Source of the DNA: Aeoliella straminimaris
GTDB lineage: Bacteria; Planctomycetota; Planctomycetia; Pirellulales; Lacipirellulaceae
Direction of reading: 5' to 3'
DNA: 64,000 bases
NCBI RefSeq assembly: GCF_024054565.1
Contig: NZ_JAMXLR010000020.1
Location: 158,648 to 222,647 of the forward strand
Under the pieces are notes generated by a model. The model was given only the letters and a program-made list of their open reading frames with translations. It made no database searches and was not told the origin of the DNA. The position numbers were made by a program, and so were the translations under genes. Shown in pieces: positions 17,221-25,456 of the stretch; position 1 is the first letter of the stretch; every line of letters starts with the position of its first letter.

Positions 17221-20200
17221 TCAAAGTTCTGTGTCGAGGGTGTCGCCGAAGTCGAAGTCGGCTGAACTCGTGGAGACGAAGTCGTCCATGTCGGCCAAGG
17301 CAAGGTCACGCGGAGTAGTCCCTTGCGAAGGGGCTTGCTGCGCGACAGCAAGCAGCAAGGTCGTCGGGTCCGGGGTGGACTCAGCGCTCGACGATCCGTT
17401 GACGAATGCTTCGCGATGGGCAGCACCAACGGATCGGCTGGACCTGCCGAAGGGCATTACCGACTTTGTAAATTCGGTCGCCGGAGCGTCGGAAACTGTA
17501 TCTGAATCGGTAGGCACATCGGTGCCGGACTTGCGAGTCTGAATCGTCGCCACTTCTGGTTGGGAATCTGACGTCATAGCGGGGGCAACTCCGGACCCGA
17601 GATTGTTTCGCCAGATCGTGTAGTCCACCAGGTCTACGACTCCGTTGCCATTGCCATCCGCTGCGAGGAGCAGGTTGGAATCAAACGCGTTCTTCCAGAC
17701 GCTGTAGTCATCCAAGTCCACGTCGCCATCGATGTCGTAGTCGCCAGGTTGAGGGTTCACGTACCGCACTCGGTAAATGCGTGCACCAGTTGCAGTGGGA
17801 CCATTGTCGCCCGAGTCCTCATACAACTCGGAAAAGTACAGCCCATCCGGCCCGGCGGCGAGTGCAACCACGCTGGCGTGTCCGTTGCCAACGTATTCGA
17901 CCAGCGGGGTGGGCCCTTCGACCAGATCACCATTTTCGTCCAGCACAAACTCAGTCAGTCGTTTGCCATTGGCTTGTGGCCCCTGGGCGTACGTGGGCCC
18001 CGATTCGCTTATGAAGGCGTGGTCCTGCATCGAGGCTGGCAGCGCACTGCCGCCAAAGGTCTCGGGCTGAACGAAGGTGATGTTGACCGGTGCGGTGGAC
18101 GGATTCCAGTTGTAGATGGCGAAGTTCTGCATCGAGGCATTGCTGCCATCCCACAGATAGTTGACTCCGGGGTTGACCTGCGCGAAGCGGTCGACGCTGG
18201 GGCCGTTCTCGACCTCGTAATGTTTGCCGTCCGAAGCACGCCAGGCGCCACCGAACGGATTGCGGAACCCGTAGGCCCAGACGTAGTCGCGCGCGGTGAT
18301 ACCGTCGCCGGCAATATAGAAGGGGTTGTCTGCCGGGGCGTCGCCATCGCGCGTCATGCGAAGCACCTTGCCGCGAAACTGATCTAGATCCTGAGCCGTA
18401 CTGGCATCAAATCCGTCGCCATTATGAACGTAAAGCATGCCATCGGGACCGATGGTGATGTTGGAAATCTGATGCGATTGACCTTGAGTCTCCGGTTGCA
18501 TATTCAGCAACACTTCGCGGGAGTCCATGCTGAGGCCGCCAGCAGTGCTCGTCAGATGTTCTACCTTTGGATAGTGGACCGGCCCACCGGGTGGATTGCC
18601 ATTGTCGGCCAGCATGCCGACGTACAGATGATAGATGTCTGAATCCACCTCGTCGCGGATGACAGCCAAGCCAGTCAGTCCCTGCTCGCCCGACCCCGAG
18701 ATCGGCCCCGTGGGATTGTAGTCCAGCAGGGCAGTGGCGAACTCGTGCTTGGTGCCGTCACGTGTCACTACTTGTATCGACCCGTAGAGCTCAGTGACGT
18801 AGTACAGGGGATCGTCGGGATTGGGGCCAGGATCGGGTACGAAGGTGATGTTCACCGGCAGGCGATAGTCGTTGCTGACCTCTTCAATCACAAACCCAGG
18901 CTTCGTCGTAACATAGGGGATGTCGAGATTGGCTTCCCTGGCAAGTTGACTGAAGTTGGGCACCAGATCGCCGGGGTCCGCGAAGTAAGTGGCTCCCGAC
19001 GAAGCCACCCATAGCTCCAACTCCTGCATCGGTGCCAAGGTAACGGCAGGCAAGAAAATGGTGTGCTGCTGCCCATTGGCCTCGACGAACTCCAGATCGG
19101 ATTGCATGAGATTCAGCGATTGCGATCCTGCAGCAATGACAACGCGAACATTGACATGCTCGGTCAGCCCGGGGTAGTCGGTCACGACATTGCCCGCTGA
19201 CCCCGTACCGGTGATATCCAGGAGCGGATCGCCAGTAGCGCCATCCTCCAGCCGAAGTGAAGGAGGGGTTCCCGTCGCTTCGCCTTCGCCGAAGAACTGT
19301 ATCTCTGCAATTTGCATATCACCGGCGTTCGGATCTCGCAACTCCGTGAAGACAATCTTGTACGAACTGTAGGGCGTGTCGTTGTCCACAGCGACCACGG
19401 GCCCATCGGCATTCCTCGCCAACGGCAAATCAACCGTTCCCGAATCGATCAGCGTCCATGGCTCGCCATCGCCAAAGCCATGGTTGGTGGAGTTGATGGC
19501 GCTGTTCGTGCCATAGATTTCCCACGCCGCGGGGTCTCGACCTTCTGCGTCGTTGGCGGTGGTAATCCTGAAGCTGGAGACTACGGAGTTGGGGTCCGAG
19601 GGAGTTACAATCAACCCCGAACGCGCCGCGCCAAAGTTGAGATACTTGGTGTTTGCATTCCCATCAATGGCATTCAGGGGACCTTCGGCCCCTGGCGATC
19701 CGCTGGAGGGGCCTCCGTCAACGTCCTGAATGGGAATGATGAACATACCGGGCGCCAGCAATCCACTACCGATGCCATTGGTGTTGGTGTACAGCTCGAA
19801 GTCGGCCAACTGCATGCTATTGGCATTGTCAGGATCCTTGACCGATGGAAACACAACCTTGTACGACGTGTAGCTCGCTGCATTAGCAAAACTCACCACC
19901 CCGCCATCCGCTTCCCGCGCATTGGGAAGCGATAAATTGCCGCTGGTGATCAGCGTCCAGTCTTCGTCGCGGCCATTGCCGTGCGCAAAACTCGTGATGG
20001 GATCGTTGGTGCCATAGATGATGTAGGAATCAGGGTCGCGTTCCACCGCATCATTTGCAGTGGTGATTCGAAAGCTGCGGGCCACGCTGGCCACGTCAGG
20101 TGTGACAATGAAGCCTGTGTTGAACTCGGCAAAGTTGAGGTACTTGGTCCCGGAATTACCATCCAGCACATTGAAAGCTTGCTCGCCGCCAGGCGAATCG

Positions 20201-21270
20201 CTGGCCGTTCCGACGTCGGAGTCGAAGGCAATGATCGGATCGGTGGAAGACAGAATGCCTGCTGCTGTGGGCAGGTCCACCGGCACGCCCAGGGCATTCG
20301 TCCAGTTCGGGGTGGGTGAATCGGCGACGTCTTCCAGTTGCAGTGGGAAAATGACACTGGCGGCCGCGGTGTGAAACAAACGGCTGGAATAGTCACTTAC
20401 GGAACCGGTGTCGTCACGAAAACGGACGCGAAGTTCGTAGTCGGTGTTTTCGTCGAGAGTAATCTCTCCGGCTCGGTCGTTCTGGAAGAACCCGTCACCT
20501 AAGTGCGTGTGCAGGCGCTCAACACCTTGAATGCCCAAGGTTTGCCACACCGGCTCCGGCGAATCGCCGGTTGTCCAGATCTCCCAATCCGACGATAGAT
20601 GCCCGTCGCCATTGGGATCCGAGAACAGGATCGCTTCCATGTGCACATCGGCGGGATTGACCTCTTGTCCGTCGAAGCTTGGTTCGGTGACCAGGGGAGC
20701 CGCTGGCGCGCCTGGGTTGCCAGGATTGACCCCAACGATTTGAATGAAATCGACGCGTGTATCTTTGTTCGCCGCGGCTCCCACGTCCAAGGTGAGCCTT
20801 CCATCCGACACCGTAACCTGCTTGGTCATCTGCATCGCGACATTGGTATCAACCTGGTTCGTCCAGTAGTTGACGCCCTCGATGTTCACGGTGTGCAAGC
20901 CGTCGTTGTTGGCGGGATCACCCACAGCGACGGTCACTTCGTAGGTGCCGTTCTCCAGGACGAACTCCCAGGTCGCATCTACTTCGACGTGGATCAACGT
21001 GTCCAGCCGCTGGTCGGCAACCAGGCTGCGTTCGCGCGATTGATCGGTATGGTCGCTCGACCAACCATAAGCCAGCCCATTCTCGCGAGGCCCGAACACA
21101 AGGCCTATATCTCGCACGTAGCCTGTCGGTACGGACGCCTCGTCGTTCTGGAAATTCACCAAATAGGTGTCACCTGCCAGCAGCTGTCGAGGTTCAAGTG
21201 CCTCGATGTGCAACGTCTTCGTACTGCCGTGTCGTTTTGGGAGCATGTCTACACAAGGATGTTGGGGCAA
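17221..21270 (-). CDS. Giant LEPR-motif surface protein with discoidin-like repeats, sugar dehydrogenase-like propeller and dockerin-like repeats
   Basis: 1349 residues; the real start may be Met9 (21246). The N-terminus carries the planctomycete export motif IEALEPRQLLAGD. Domains in order: a malectin/CBM-like jelly roll (about 33-178, with LENGTYEVTVAVGDP), an Fn3-like region (about 185-305), two discoidin-like repeats (about 320-680; NSGTKYLNF, GFIVTP, YIIYGTNDPI, MQLADFELY and a second set), a beta-propeller like soluble glucose/sorbosone dehydrogenases (about 800-1180; GEQGLTGLAVIRD, ISNITIGPDGMLYVHNGDG, VWAYGFRNPFGG, NGHASVVALAAGPDGLYFSE), and a dockerin-like pair (GDYDIDGDVDLDDYSVW, DGNGNGVVDLVDYTIW). 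It ends in an unrelated acidic tail without PEP-CTERM. It is encoded downstream of anti-sigma 2 on the same strand, after 147 nt. Substrate unknown. Confidence 0.85.
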   Translation of the reverse strand: MPQHPCVDMLPKRHGSTKTLHIEALEPRQLLAGDTYLVNFQNDEASVPTGYVRDIGLVFGPRENGLAYGWSSDHTDQSRERSLVADQRLDTLIHVEVDATWEFVLENGTYEVTVAVGDPANNDGLHTVNIEGVNYWTNQVDTNVAMQMTKQVTVSDGRLTLDVGAAANKDTRVDFIQIVGVNPGNPGAPAAPLVTEPSFDGQEVNPADVHMEAILFSDPNGDGHLSSDWEIWTTGDSPEPVWQTLGIQGVERLHTHLGDGFFQNDRAGEITLDENTDYELRVRFRDDTGSVSDYSSRLFHTAAASVIFPLQLEDVADSPTPNWTNALGVPVDLPTAAGILSSTDPIIAFDSDVGTASDSPGGEQAFNVLDGNSGTKYLNFAEFNTGFIVTPDVASVARSFRITTANDAVERDPDSYIIYGTNDPITSFAHGNGRDEDWTLITSGNLSLPNAREADGGVVSFANAASYTSYKVVFPSVKDPDNANSMQLADFELYTNTNGIGSGLLAPGMFIIPIQDVDGGPSSGSPGAEGPLNAIDGNANTKYLNFGAARSGLIVTPSDPNSVVSSFRITTANDAEGRDPAAWEIYGTNSAINSTNHGFGDGEPWTLIDSGTVDLPLARNADGPVVAVDNDTPYSSYKIVFTELRDPNAGDMQIAEIQFFGEGEATGTPPSLRLEDGATGDPLLDITGTGSAGNVVTDYPGLTEHVNVRVVIAAGSQSLNLMQSDLEFVEANGQQHTIFLPAVTLAPMQELELWVASSGATYFADPGDLVPNFSQLAREANLDIPYVTTKPGFVIEEVSNDYRLPVNITFVPDPGPNPDDPLYYVTELYGSIQVVTRDGTKHEFATALLDYNPTGPISGSGEQGLTGLAVIRDEVDSDIYHLYVGMLADNGNPPGGPVHYPKVEHLTSTAGGLSMDSREVLLNMQPETQGQSHQISNITIGPDGMLYVHNGDGFDASTAQDLDQFRGKVLRMTRDGDAPADNPFYIAGDGITARDYVWAYGFRNPFGGAWRASDGKHYEVENGPSVDRFAQVNPGVNYLWDGSNASMQNFAIYNWNPSTAPVNITFVQPETFGGSALPASMQDHAFISESGPTYAQGPQANGKRLTEFVLDENGDLVEGPTPLVEYVGNGHASVVALAAGPDGLYFSELYEDSGDNGPTATGARIYRVRYVNPQPGDYDIDGDVDLDDYSVWKNAFDSNLLLAADGNGNGVVDLVDYTIWRNNLGSGVAPAMTSDSQPEVATIQTRKSGTDVPTDSDTVSDAPATEFTKSVMPFGRSSRSVGAAHREAFVNGSSSAESTPDPTTLLLAVAQQAPSQGTTPRDLALADMDDFVSTSSADFDFGDTLDTEL

Positions 21271-21417
21271 TGCTGATAGAACTGCTTACGCTTTCGCGGA
21301 TGAGCAAAGGCAACGAAGGACCACGACAGCTACATCGCATCATGCAATTCTACGGACGCATCCATAGATGTCAGTTGTAGCTGCGCAGTCAGAAATCAAG
21401 GGCGCTAGATGATTGGA

Positions 21418-22995
21418 TCAGTCCGCATACCACCAGGCATGGACGCGGATGTCGTTCCAATCGACCCGCTTGGGAATTTCCGGGCTATCCTCGAATCCAA
21501 TCGACACCCAGTTGTCACCCTCGTCGGTAACGCTGTGGGGGGAATCGATCCAGCCGCCTTCTCCACGATCGGCGTCTGTGATGGATCTGCCTTGGATCTC
21601 GTAGCTGCGTACGGTATCGGAATTGTTGTAGATGATGTAGATACCGCGTTGCCCCTGCTGGAAGCTAGATGTGAGCGTTCCCGGTTCCGTACCATCGTGC
21701 TGCCAGACTACTTGTCTATTGGCTGTATCGATGAAGCGTACCGAGTTTTGAAGGTTGGCCGAACTGCTGACGGCCAGCAGCACTTTTTCTCCTGGTCGGA
21801 CATCGAGTACGTAACCGCTGCGTTTCTCCACCCGGTTGGCAGGATCGCCGATCGGTTCGGGGACGTAGGAAACACCGCTGCTTACCGGCGAGGCTGGTGC
21901 TCCGGGGCCAGAGAAATGGATAAGGGCACACATGTCGTTGAAGTCGCGGTCGCGATCGACTTCTTCGCCAATTTCCACATCGGGATAGCCGCTGTCATCG
22001 AAACCGATCACCAGGAAATCCGCGGATTCGTATAGCAATGCGTAGTCGCTTTGCTTCCAATCTCCGCTGCCGTCCGGCCGTTCCACACAGTAGGAGCCGG
22101 CAATCAGGAAGTTCTTGCGGGTCGCCTTGTCGTTGGTAACGGAGTATTGCCCAATGCAACCAGTGAGTCTGTCGCCTACCGGCGAGTTGCCGGCGGATAA
22201 GTTGTTGAAGGACATCGAGGCCCCGGAGATTTTTCCCTGTTCATTCAATTCAACCATGCCCAACGCATTTTGGCACGTGGCATCGGTATCGACGCTCAGG
22301 TCCATGCGCACTCCGGGCGGTATGCTGATCACATAACCTCGTTCGCGCCCGTCGAAGGTACTATCAATCCAGGCAGTCCCCCCACTGAGTTCCCACCTCG
22401 AGTCCTGTTCTCCAGAAGTGCCTTTGCTCTCGCATCGCGGCAGCCACAGGCAGTTGATTGCATCGGTTCGCGTGAGACGACTCAGGACTTCAAGGGCACG
22501 AGCATCACGTACCCGTAACGAATTGAGCGGCAAGTCGCCAGAAGCATCCTGGCTCCAATCGTAGCGCAGGGTCTCCGTTGATGCCATTTGGGGAACGGTA
22601 CCCTGCATTTGGTCGTTTGTTAGGTGCAGGAAGTACCATCCGAGGCCAATGACGACCATGGCGGCCAAGCTGGCTAGAACCATGGAGAGTTTGGGACGCT
22701 CGAAGGGCTCAGCCACGTCTCTGCCCACGCGATCGATCAGGGTTGCGCAGGAGTGCTGTGCAAGAGAACTCGGCGCGTCCTCAAGGTCAGATGAATCGCC
22801 AAATGGCTGCAACGAACCGTCCCCAATCTCACACCGCAGCAGAGTTCCCAAACGGATCATGCTGGCGTAGTGCGCTTGCAGCTCGGGCCTGTCGAGCAGC
22901 AGGCTCTCGAGTCTCTGAATCCGATCCGCCGAGACCCCAATATCGGCAATCTCGCTGACAATTTGATCTATTTGTTCTCGTTCTCGTTCCATCAT
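21418..22995 (-). CDS. Putative anti-sigma membrane protein with duplicated DUF4114-like ectodomain (cassette 2)
   Basis: About 525 residues from ATG 22995; ATG 22992 or an upstream TTG at 23046 are possible. MMEREREQIDQIVSEIADIG aligns with the start of the cassette 1 paralog. The cytoplasmic helical segment (RIQRLESLLLDRPELQAHYAS) is followed by a membrane helix (VLASLAAMVVIGLGWYFLHL). Two outside modules follow, opening ISIPPGVRMDL and DVRPGEKVLLA, each with an ASP-rich loop (DRDFNDMCALI; VDWNDIRVH). The motif LWLPRC is shared with the paralog's LLLPRC. It lies 81 nt downstream of its cognate ECF sigma gene. Regulation of that sigma factor is inferred, not shown. Confidence 0.75.
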   Translation of the reverse strand: MMEREREQIDQIVSEIADIGVSADRIQRLESLLLDRPELQAHYASMIRLGTLLRCEIGDGSLQPFGDSSDLEDAPSSLAQHSCATLIDRVGRDVAEPFERPKLSMVLASLAAMVVIGLGWYFLHLTNDQMQGTVPQMASTETLRYDWSQDASGDLPLNSLRVRDARALEVLSRLTRTDAINCLWLPRCESKGTSGEQDSRWELSGGTAWIDSTFDGRERGYVISIPPGVRMDLSVDTDATCQNALGMVELNEQGKISGASMSFNNLSAGNSPVGDRLTGCIGQYSVTNDKATRKNFLIAGSYCVERPDGSGDWKQSDYALLYESADFLVIGFDDSGYPDVEIGEEVDRDRDFNDMCALIHFSGPGAPASPVSSGVSYVPEPIGDPANRVEKRSGYVLDVRPGEKVLLAVSSSANLQNSVRFIDTANRQVVWQHDGTEPGTLTSSFQQGQRGIYIIYNNSDTVRSYEIQGRSITDADRGEGGWIDSPHSVTDEGDNWVSIGFEDSPEIPKRVDWNDIRVHAWWYAD

Positions 22996-23076
22996 GTCGT
23001 TCAACCGTGTATTTGATGATTCCACCAGGAGAATAGGTGCCGACAACTTGTCGCAGCATGCACCTGGTAGCTTGAT

Positions 23077-23625
23077 TCACCCGTGCTCAGCTTCGGACAT
23101 ATGCTGCTGAATACAGCGAAGCAACGCCTGCCGTATTCGCATCAGACGAACCTTCACTGCAGAAAGCGATTTGCCCGACCGCTTCGCGAGGGCAGCAAGC
23201 GAAAGACCTTCTTCGTAACGACGCCGCAGCAACTCCAAGTTCTGCTTGCTGGTATTCTTGAGACAATGTCGCAAGGTCACGTGAACGGCCGTTTCGTCTT
23301 GTTCGTAATCCGGCCGATTGGCCAATTGGTCTATTAACTCCTTGCTAAAAACATGCCTGTCTCGCGATTTGTCGCGAACATAAGCTCGCACCTGCCAGCA
23401 GGCCACCTTCTGGGCCCAGGCAGAGAAACTTGTGCCGGGCTCGAACTCATCCGCCTTGCGCCAGAGCACCAAATTGGTTTCCTGAAGCACGTTATTAGCG
23501 GCATGCGGATCGGCAAGCAGCATATTGATATAGTTCAGTAGCCGCAATTGCTCACTTACGAGCAATTGAACAAAGGTTTCCTTTGCGCAGTCTGAATCAC
23601 TCGAGTTGAATCTCGCTTCTGACAT
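23077..23625 (-). CDS. ECF-type RNA polymerase sigma factor (cassette 2)
   Basis: 182 residues from ATG 23625. Sigma-2 (TFVQLLVSEQLRLLNYINML, NVLQETNLVLWRKA, SFSAWAQKVACWQVRAYVRD) and sigma-4 (LELLRRRYEEGLSLAALAKR, SAVKVRLMRIRQALLRCIQ) are both intact. It is a close paralog of the cassette 1 sigma factor, with the same length and same motif spacing. It is followed by its anti-sigma candidate and then by the LEPR giant on the same strand, and is divergent from a DUF1559 gene. Confidence 0.92.
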   Translation of the reverse strand: MSEARFNSSDSDCAKETFVQLLVSEQLRLLNYINMLLADPHAANNVLQETNLVLWRKADEFEPGTSFSAWAQKVACWQVRAYVRDKSRDRHVFSKELIDQLANRPDYEQDETAVHVTLRHCLKNTSKQNLELLRRRYEEGLSLAALAKRSGKSLSAVKVRLMRIRQALLRCIQQHMSEAEHG

Positions 23626-24300
23626 CGCAAAGCCTTGGATCTGTAGCTGTTAACAGTCCGGGTGACGAGGCTCAGTAAATTGAAGAGGTCACCCAACGCA
23701 AATGCAAATCAATCACATTGCTCGCTGAAGGAATAGTTGCGCTTTACCGCCATTAACGGCAGAAACAACGCCGCAAGCAACGTCCCGAAAGTTGGCTCGT
23801 GGTTTGAACTTTGCTGCTAAATCTCGAAAAGCCGGTTTTACAGGGCGAGGGATCTATACAGTTCGACCCCAGACCTCGCTATTTCCCCATCTCTAAATAC
23901 CAGAAGATCCGCATTGGTTACATCTTTCTCGCTCCGCGGTGCTCGCGGTTTGAAGAACTAGACCGGCGTTGCGGGGATTGGCTTCAAAAAAATGCAAAAT
24001 CTGGACGCCCAGATGTAACTTTTTGGGAACCTTTTGGTATCTCTTTCTTACGGGGAAGAAGACGAACAACGTATCACCTTCGTGTTACAACTGCCAGTAT
24101 ATAGTTTTTCGAACTGCCCTTTCCACACTTTTCAAAGAACTCATCGAACCCGCTGAAACCACCATTTGCGTCTAAGCGGGCTGACCTCCGCACGCATCCA
24201 GTGCGTGCGCATGGTCTTTGGTACGCGCGGCTTTAGTCATAGGTGCCCGTTGAGTCTTTTTATTCGACCAAGCTTTTCCCTGGAATTCAGAAAGGACCCC
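23626..24300. promoter_or_regulatory. Divergent intergenic region of ECF cassette 2
   Basis: 675 nt, visibly more AT-rich than the flanking genes, with only an unconvincing 97-codon frame. GGAACCTTTT at 24026-24035 is an ECF -35-like element pointing to the DUF1559 gene. A hairpin lies at 24189-24209. No gene was recognised. Confidence 0.45.
24189..24209 (+). promoter_or_regulatory. Leader hairpin upstream of DUF1559 gene
   Basis: CGCACGCA, loop TCCAG, TGCGTGCG: a perfect 8-bp stem about 90 nt before the ATG at 24301. No T-run follows, so it is not a simple terminator; it may be an RNA leader structure or an operator. Confidence 0.4.
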
Positions 24301-25389
24301 ATGATTTCCGCACGAACACGTCGGGCTCATGCGAGCCGTTTGTCCGGCTTCACACTAGTGGAGCTTCTTGTCGTAATTGCCATCATCGGCATCCTGGTGG
24401 CCCTGCTATTACCCGCAGTTCAGTCTGCCCGCGAGGCCGCGCGTCGTGCCCAATGCACCGACCATCTAAAGAACTTGGCCCTGGCGATGATCAATCATGA
24501 GTCCAGTCTGGGCCTACTCCCGTCTTCAGGGTGGGCAGGGAATTGGACGGGGGATCCCGATCTCGGTTCCAAGCCGGAACAACCTGGTGGCTGGCTGTTC
24601 ACGATCCTGCCTTATATGGAGCAACAGGCACTCCACGATATGGGCAGCGGCTTGACCGGCCAAGCACGCAAAGATGCTCTTGCGGCACGCGATGCAACTG
24701 TCATCGCCATTGCCAACTGCCCCAGCCGCCGCAAGGGTGGCCCTTATCCGTTTACACTCGGGGGCCAGCCTGCCAGTGGAAACGGGCAGGGTGGTAGTTT
24801 CACCTACTCTCATCCGGTGGTGGCACGATCCGATTATGCGATCAGCGTGGGCGACGAGTTAGGCTACGACAACGACTGCCAGGGACGCGGATATTCGTAT
24901 GGCGCCAAGATTCGGCCACCTCGTTCCACCGAGTACAGCGGGATTAGCTATTGCGGATCGTCCGTCAAGTTTCGCCAGATCACCGATGGTCTCAGCAACA
25001 CGATTGCATTGGGTGAAAAGTACGTGCCATCGGGCACTTATCAGGTGAACGATCCCTGGATTGCGGATGACTGGGGTATGTATACCGGGTTCCAGGACGA
25101 CACGGTAAAGAGCACCTTTTATCTGGGCTACAACGGCAACACACCCACCGAGGCAACGCACACACCTGTTTCCGACAGTACCGATCAAGGAACGATCGGG
25201 GAAACTGCCCGTGAGCTGTTCGGTAGCCCTCACACAGGCGGAACGCTCTTCGCGTTGTGCGATGGTTCGGTGAGTCAGGTCGCGTTCGATATCGACCCTG
25301 AGATCTTTCGCCGAATGGGCGTGCGAAACGACGAGGGGGATACCAAGCAGGTGGACAGAAGTGGTGGTGGCGGCGGACCGCGCCGCTAG
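24301..25389 (+). CDS. DUF1559 protein with prepilin-type N-terminus
   Basis: 362 residues from ATG 24301, with AGAAAGGA just upstream; the frame is open further back but without a signal. The basic leader MISARTRRAHASRL is followed by the cleavage site [14 protein letters not shown] and [10 protein letters not shown]. Mid-protein [12 protein letters not shown] and the C-terminal SPHTGGTLFALCDGSVSQVA are shared with the DUF1559 protein at 13497-14549, so the two are close paralogs. It is the first gene of the plus-strand group with the discoidin-repeat proteins. Confidence 0.92.
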   Translation: MISARTRRAHASRLSGFTLVELLVVIAIIGILVALLLPAVQSAREAARRAQCTDHLKNLALAMINHESSLGLLPSSGWAGNWTGDPDLGSKPEQPGGWLFTILPYMEQQALHDMGSGLTGQARKDALAARDATVIAIANCPSRRKGGPYPFTLGGQPASGNGQGGSFTYSHPVVARSDYAISVGDELGYDNDCQGRGYSYGAKIRPPRSTEYSGISYCGSSVKFRQITDGLSNTIALGEKYVPSGTYQVNDPWIADDWGMYTGFQDDTVKSTFYLGYNGNTPTEATHTPVSDSTDQGTIGETARELFGSPHTGGTLFALCDGSVSQVAFDIDPEIFRRMGVRNDEGDTKQVDRSGGGGGPRR

Positions 25390-25456
25390 AGCGTGTGATG
25401 GGCGATGATCTAAATCTCTACTCTTCTATATTGATTCAACATGGAGTTCGGCAAAA

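Noticed and set aside
23811..24104. 97-codon plus-strand frame in the cassette 2 divergent region
   Set aside because: No ribosome site, odd composition, and it lies where promoters are expected.
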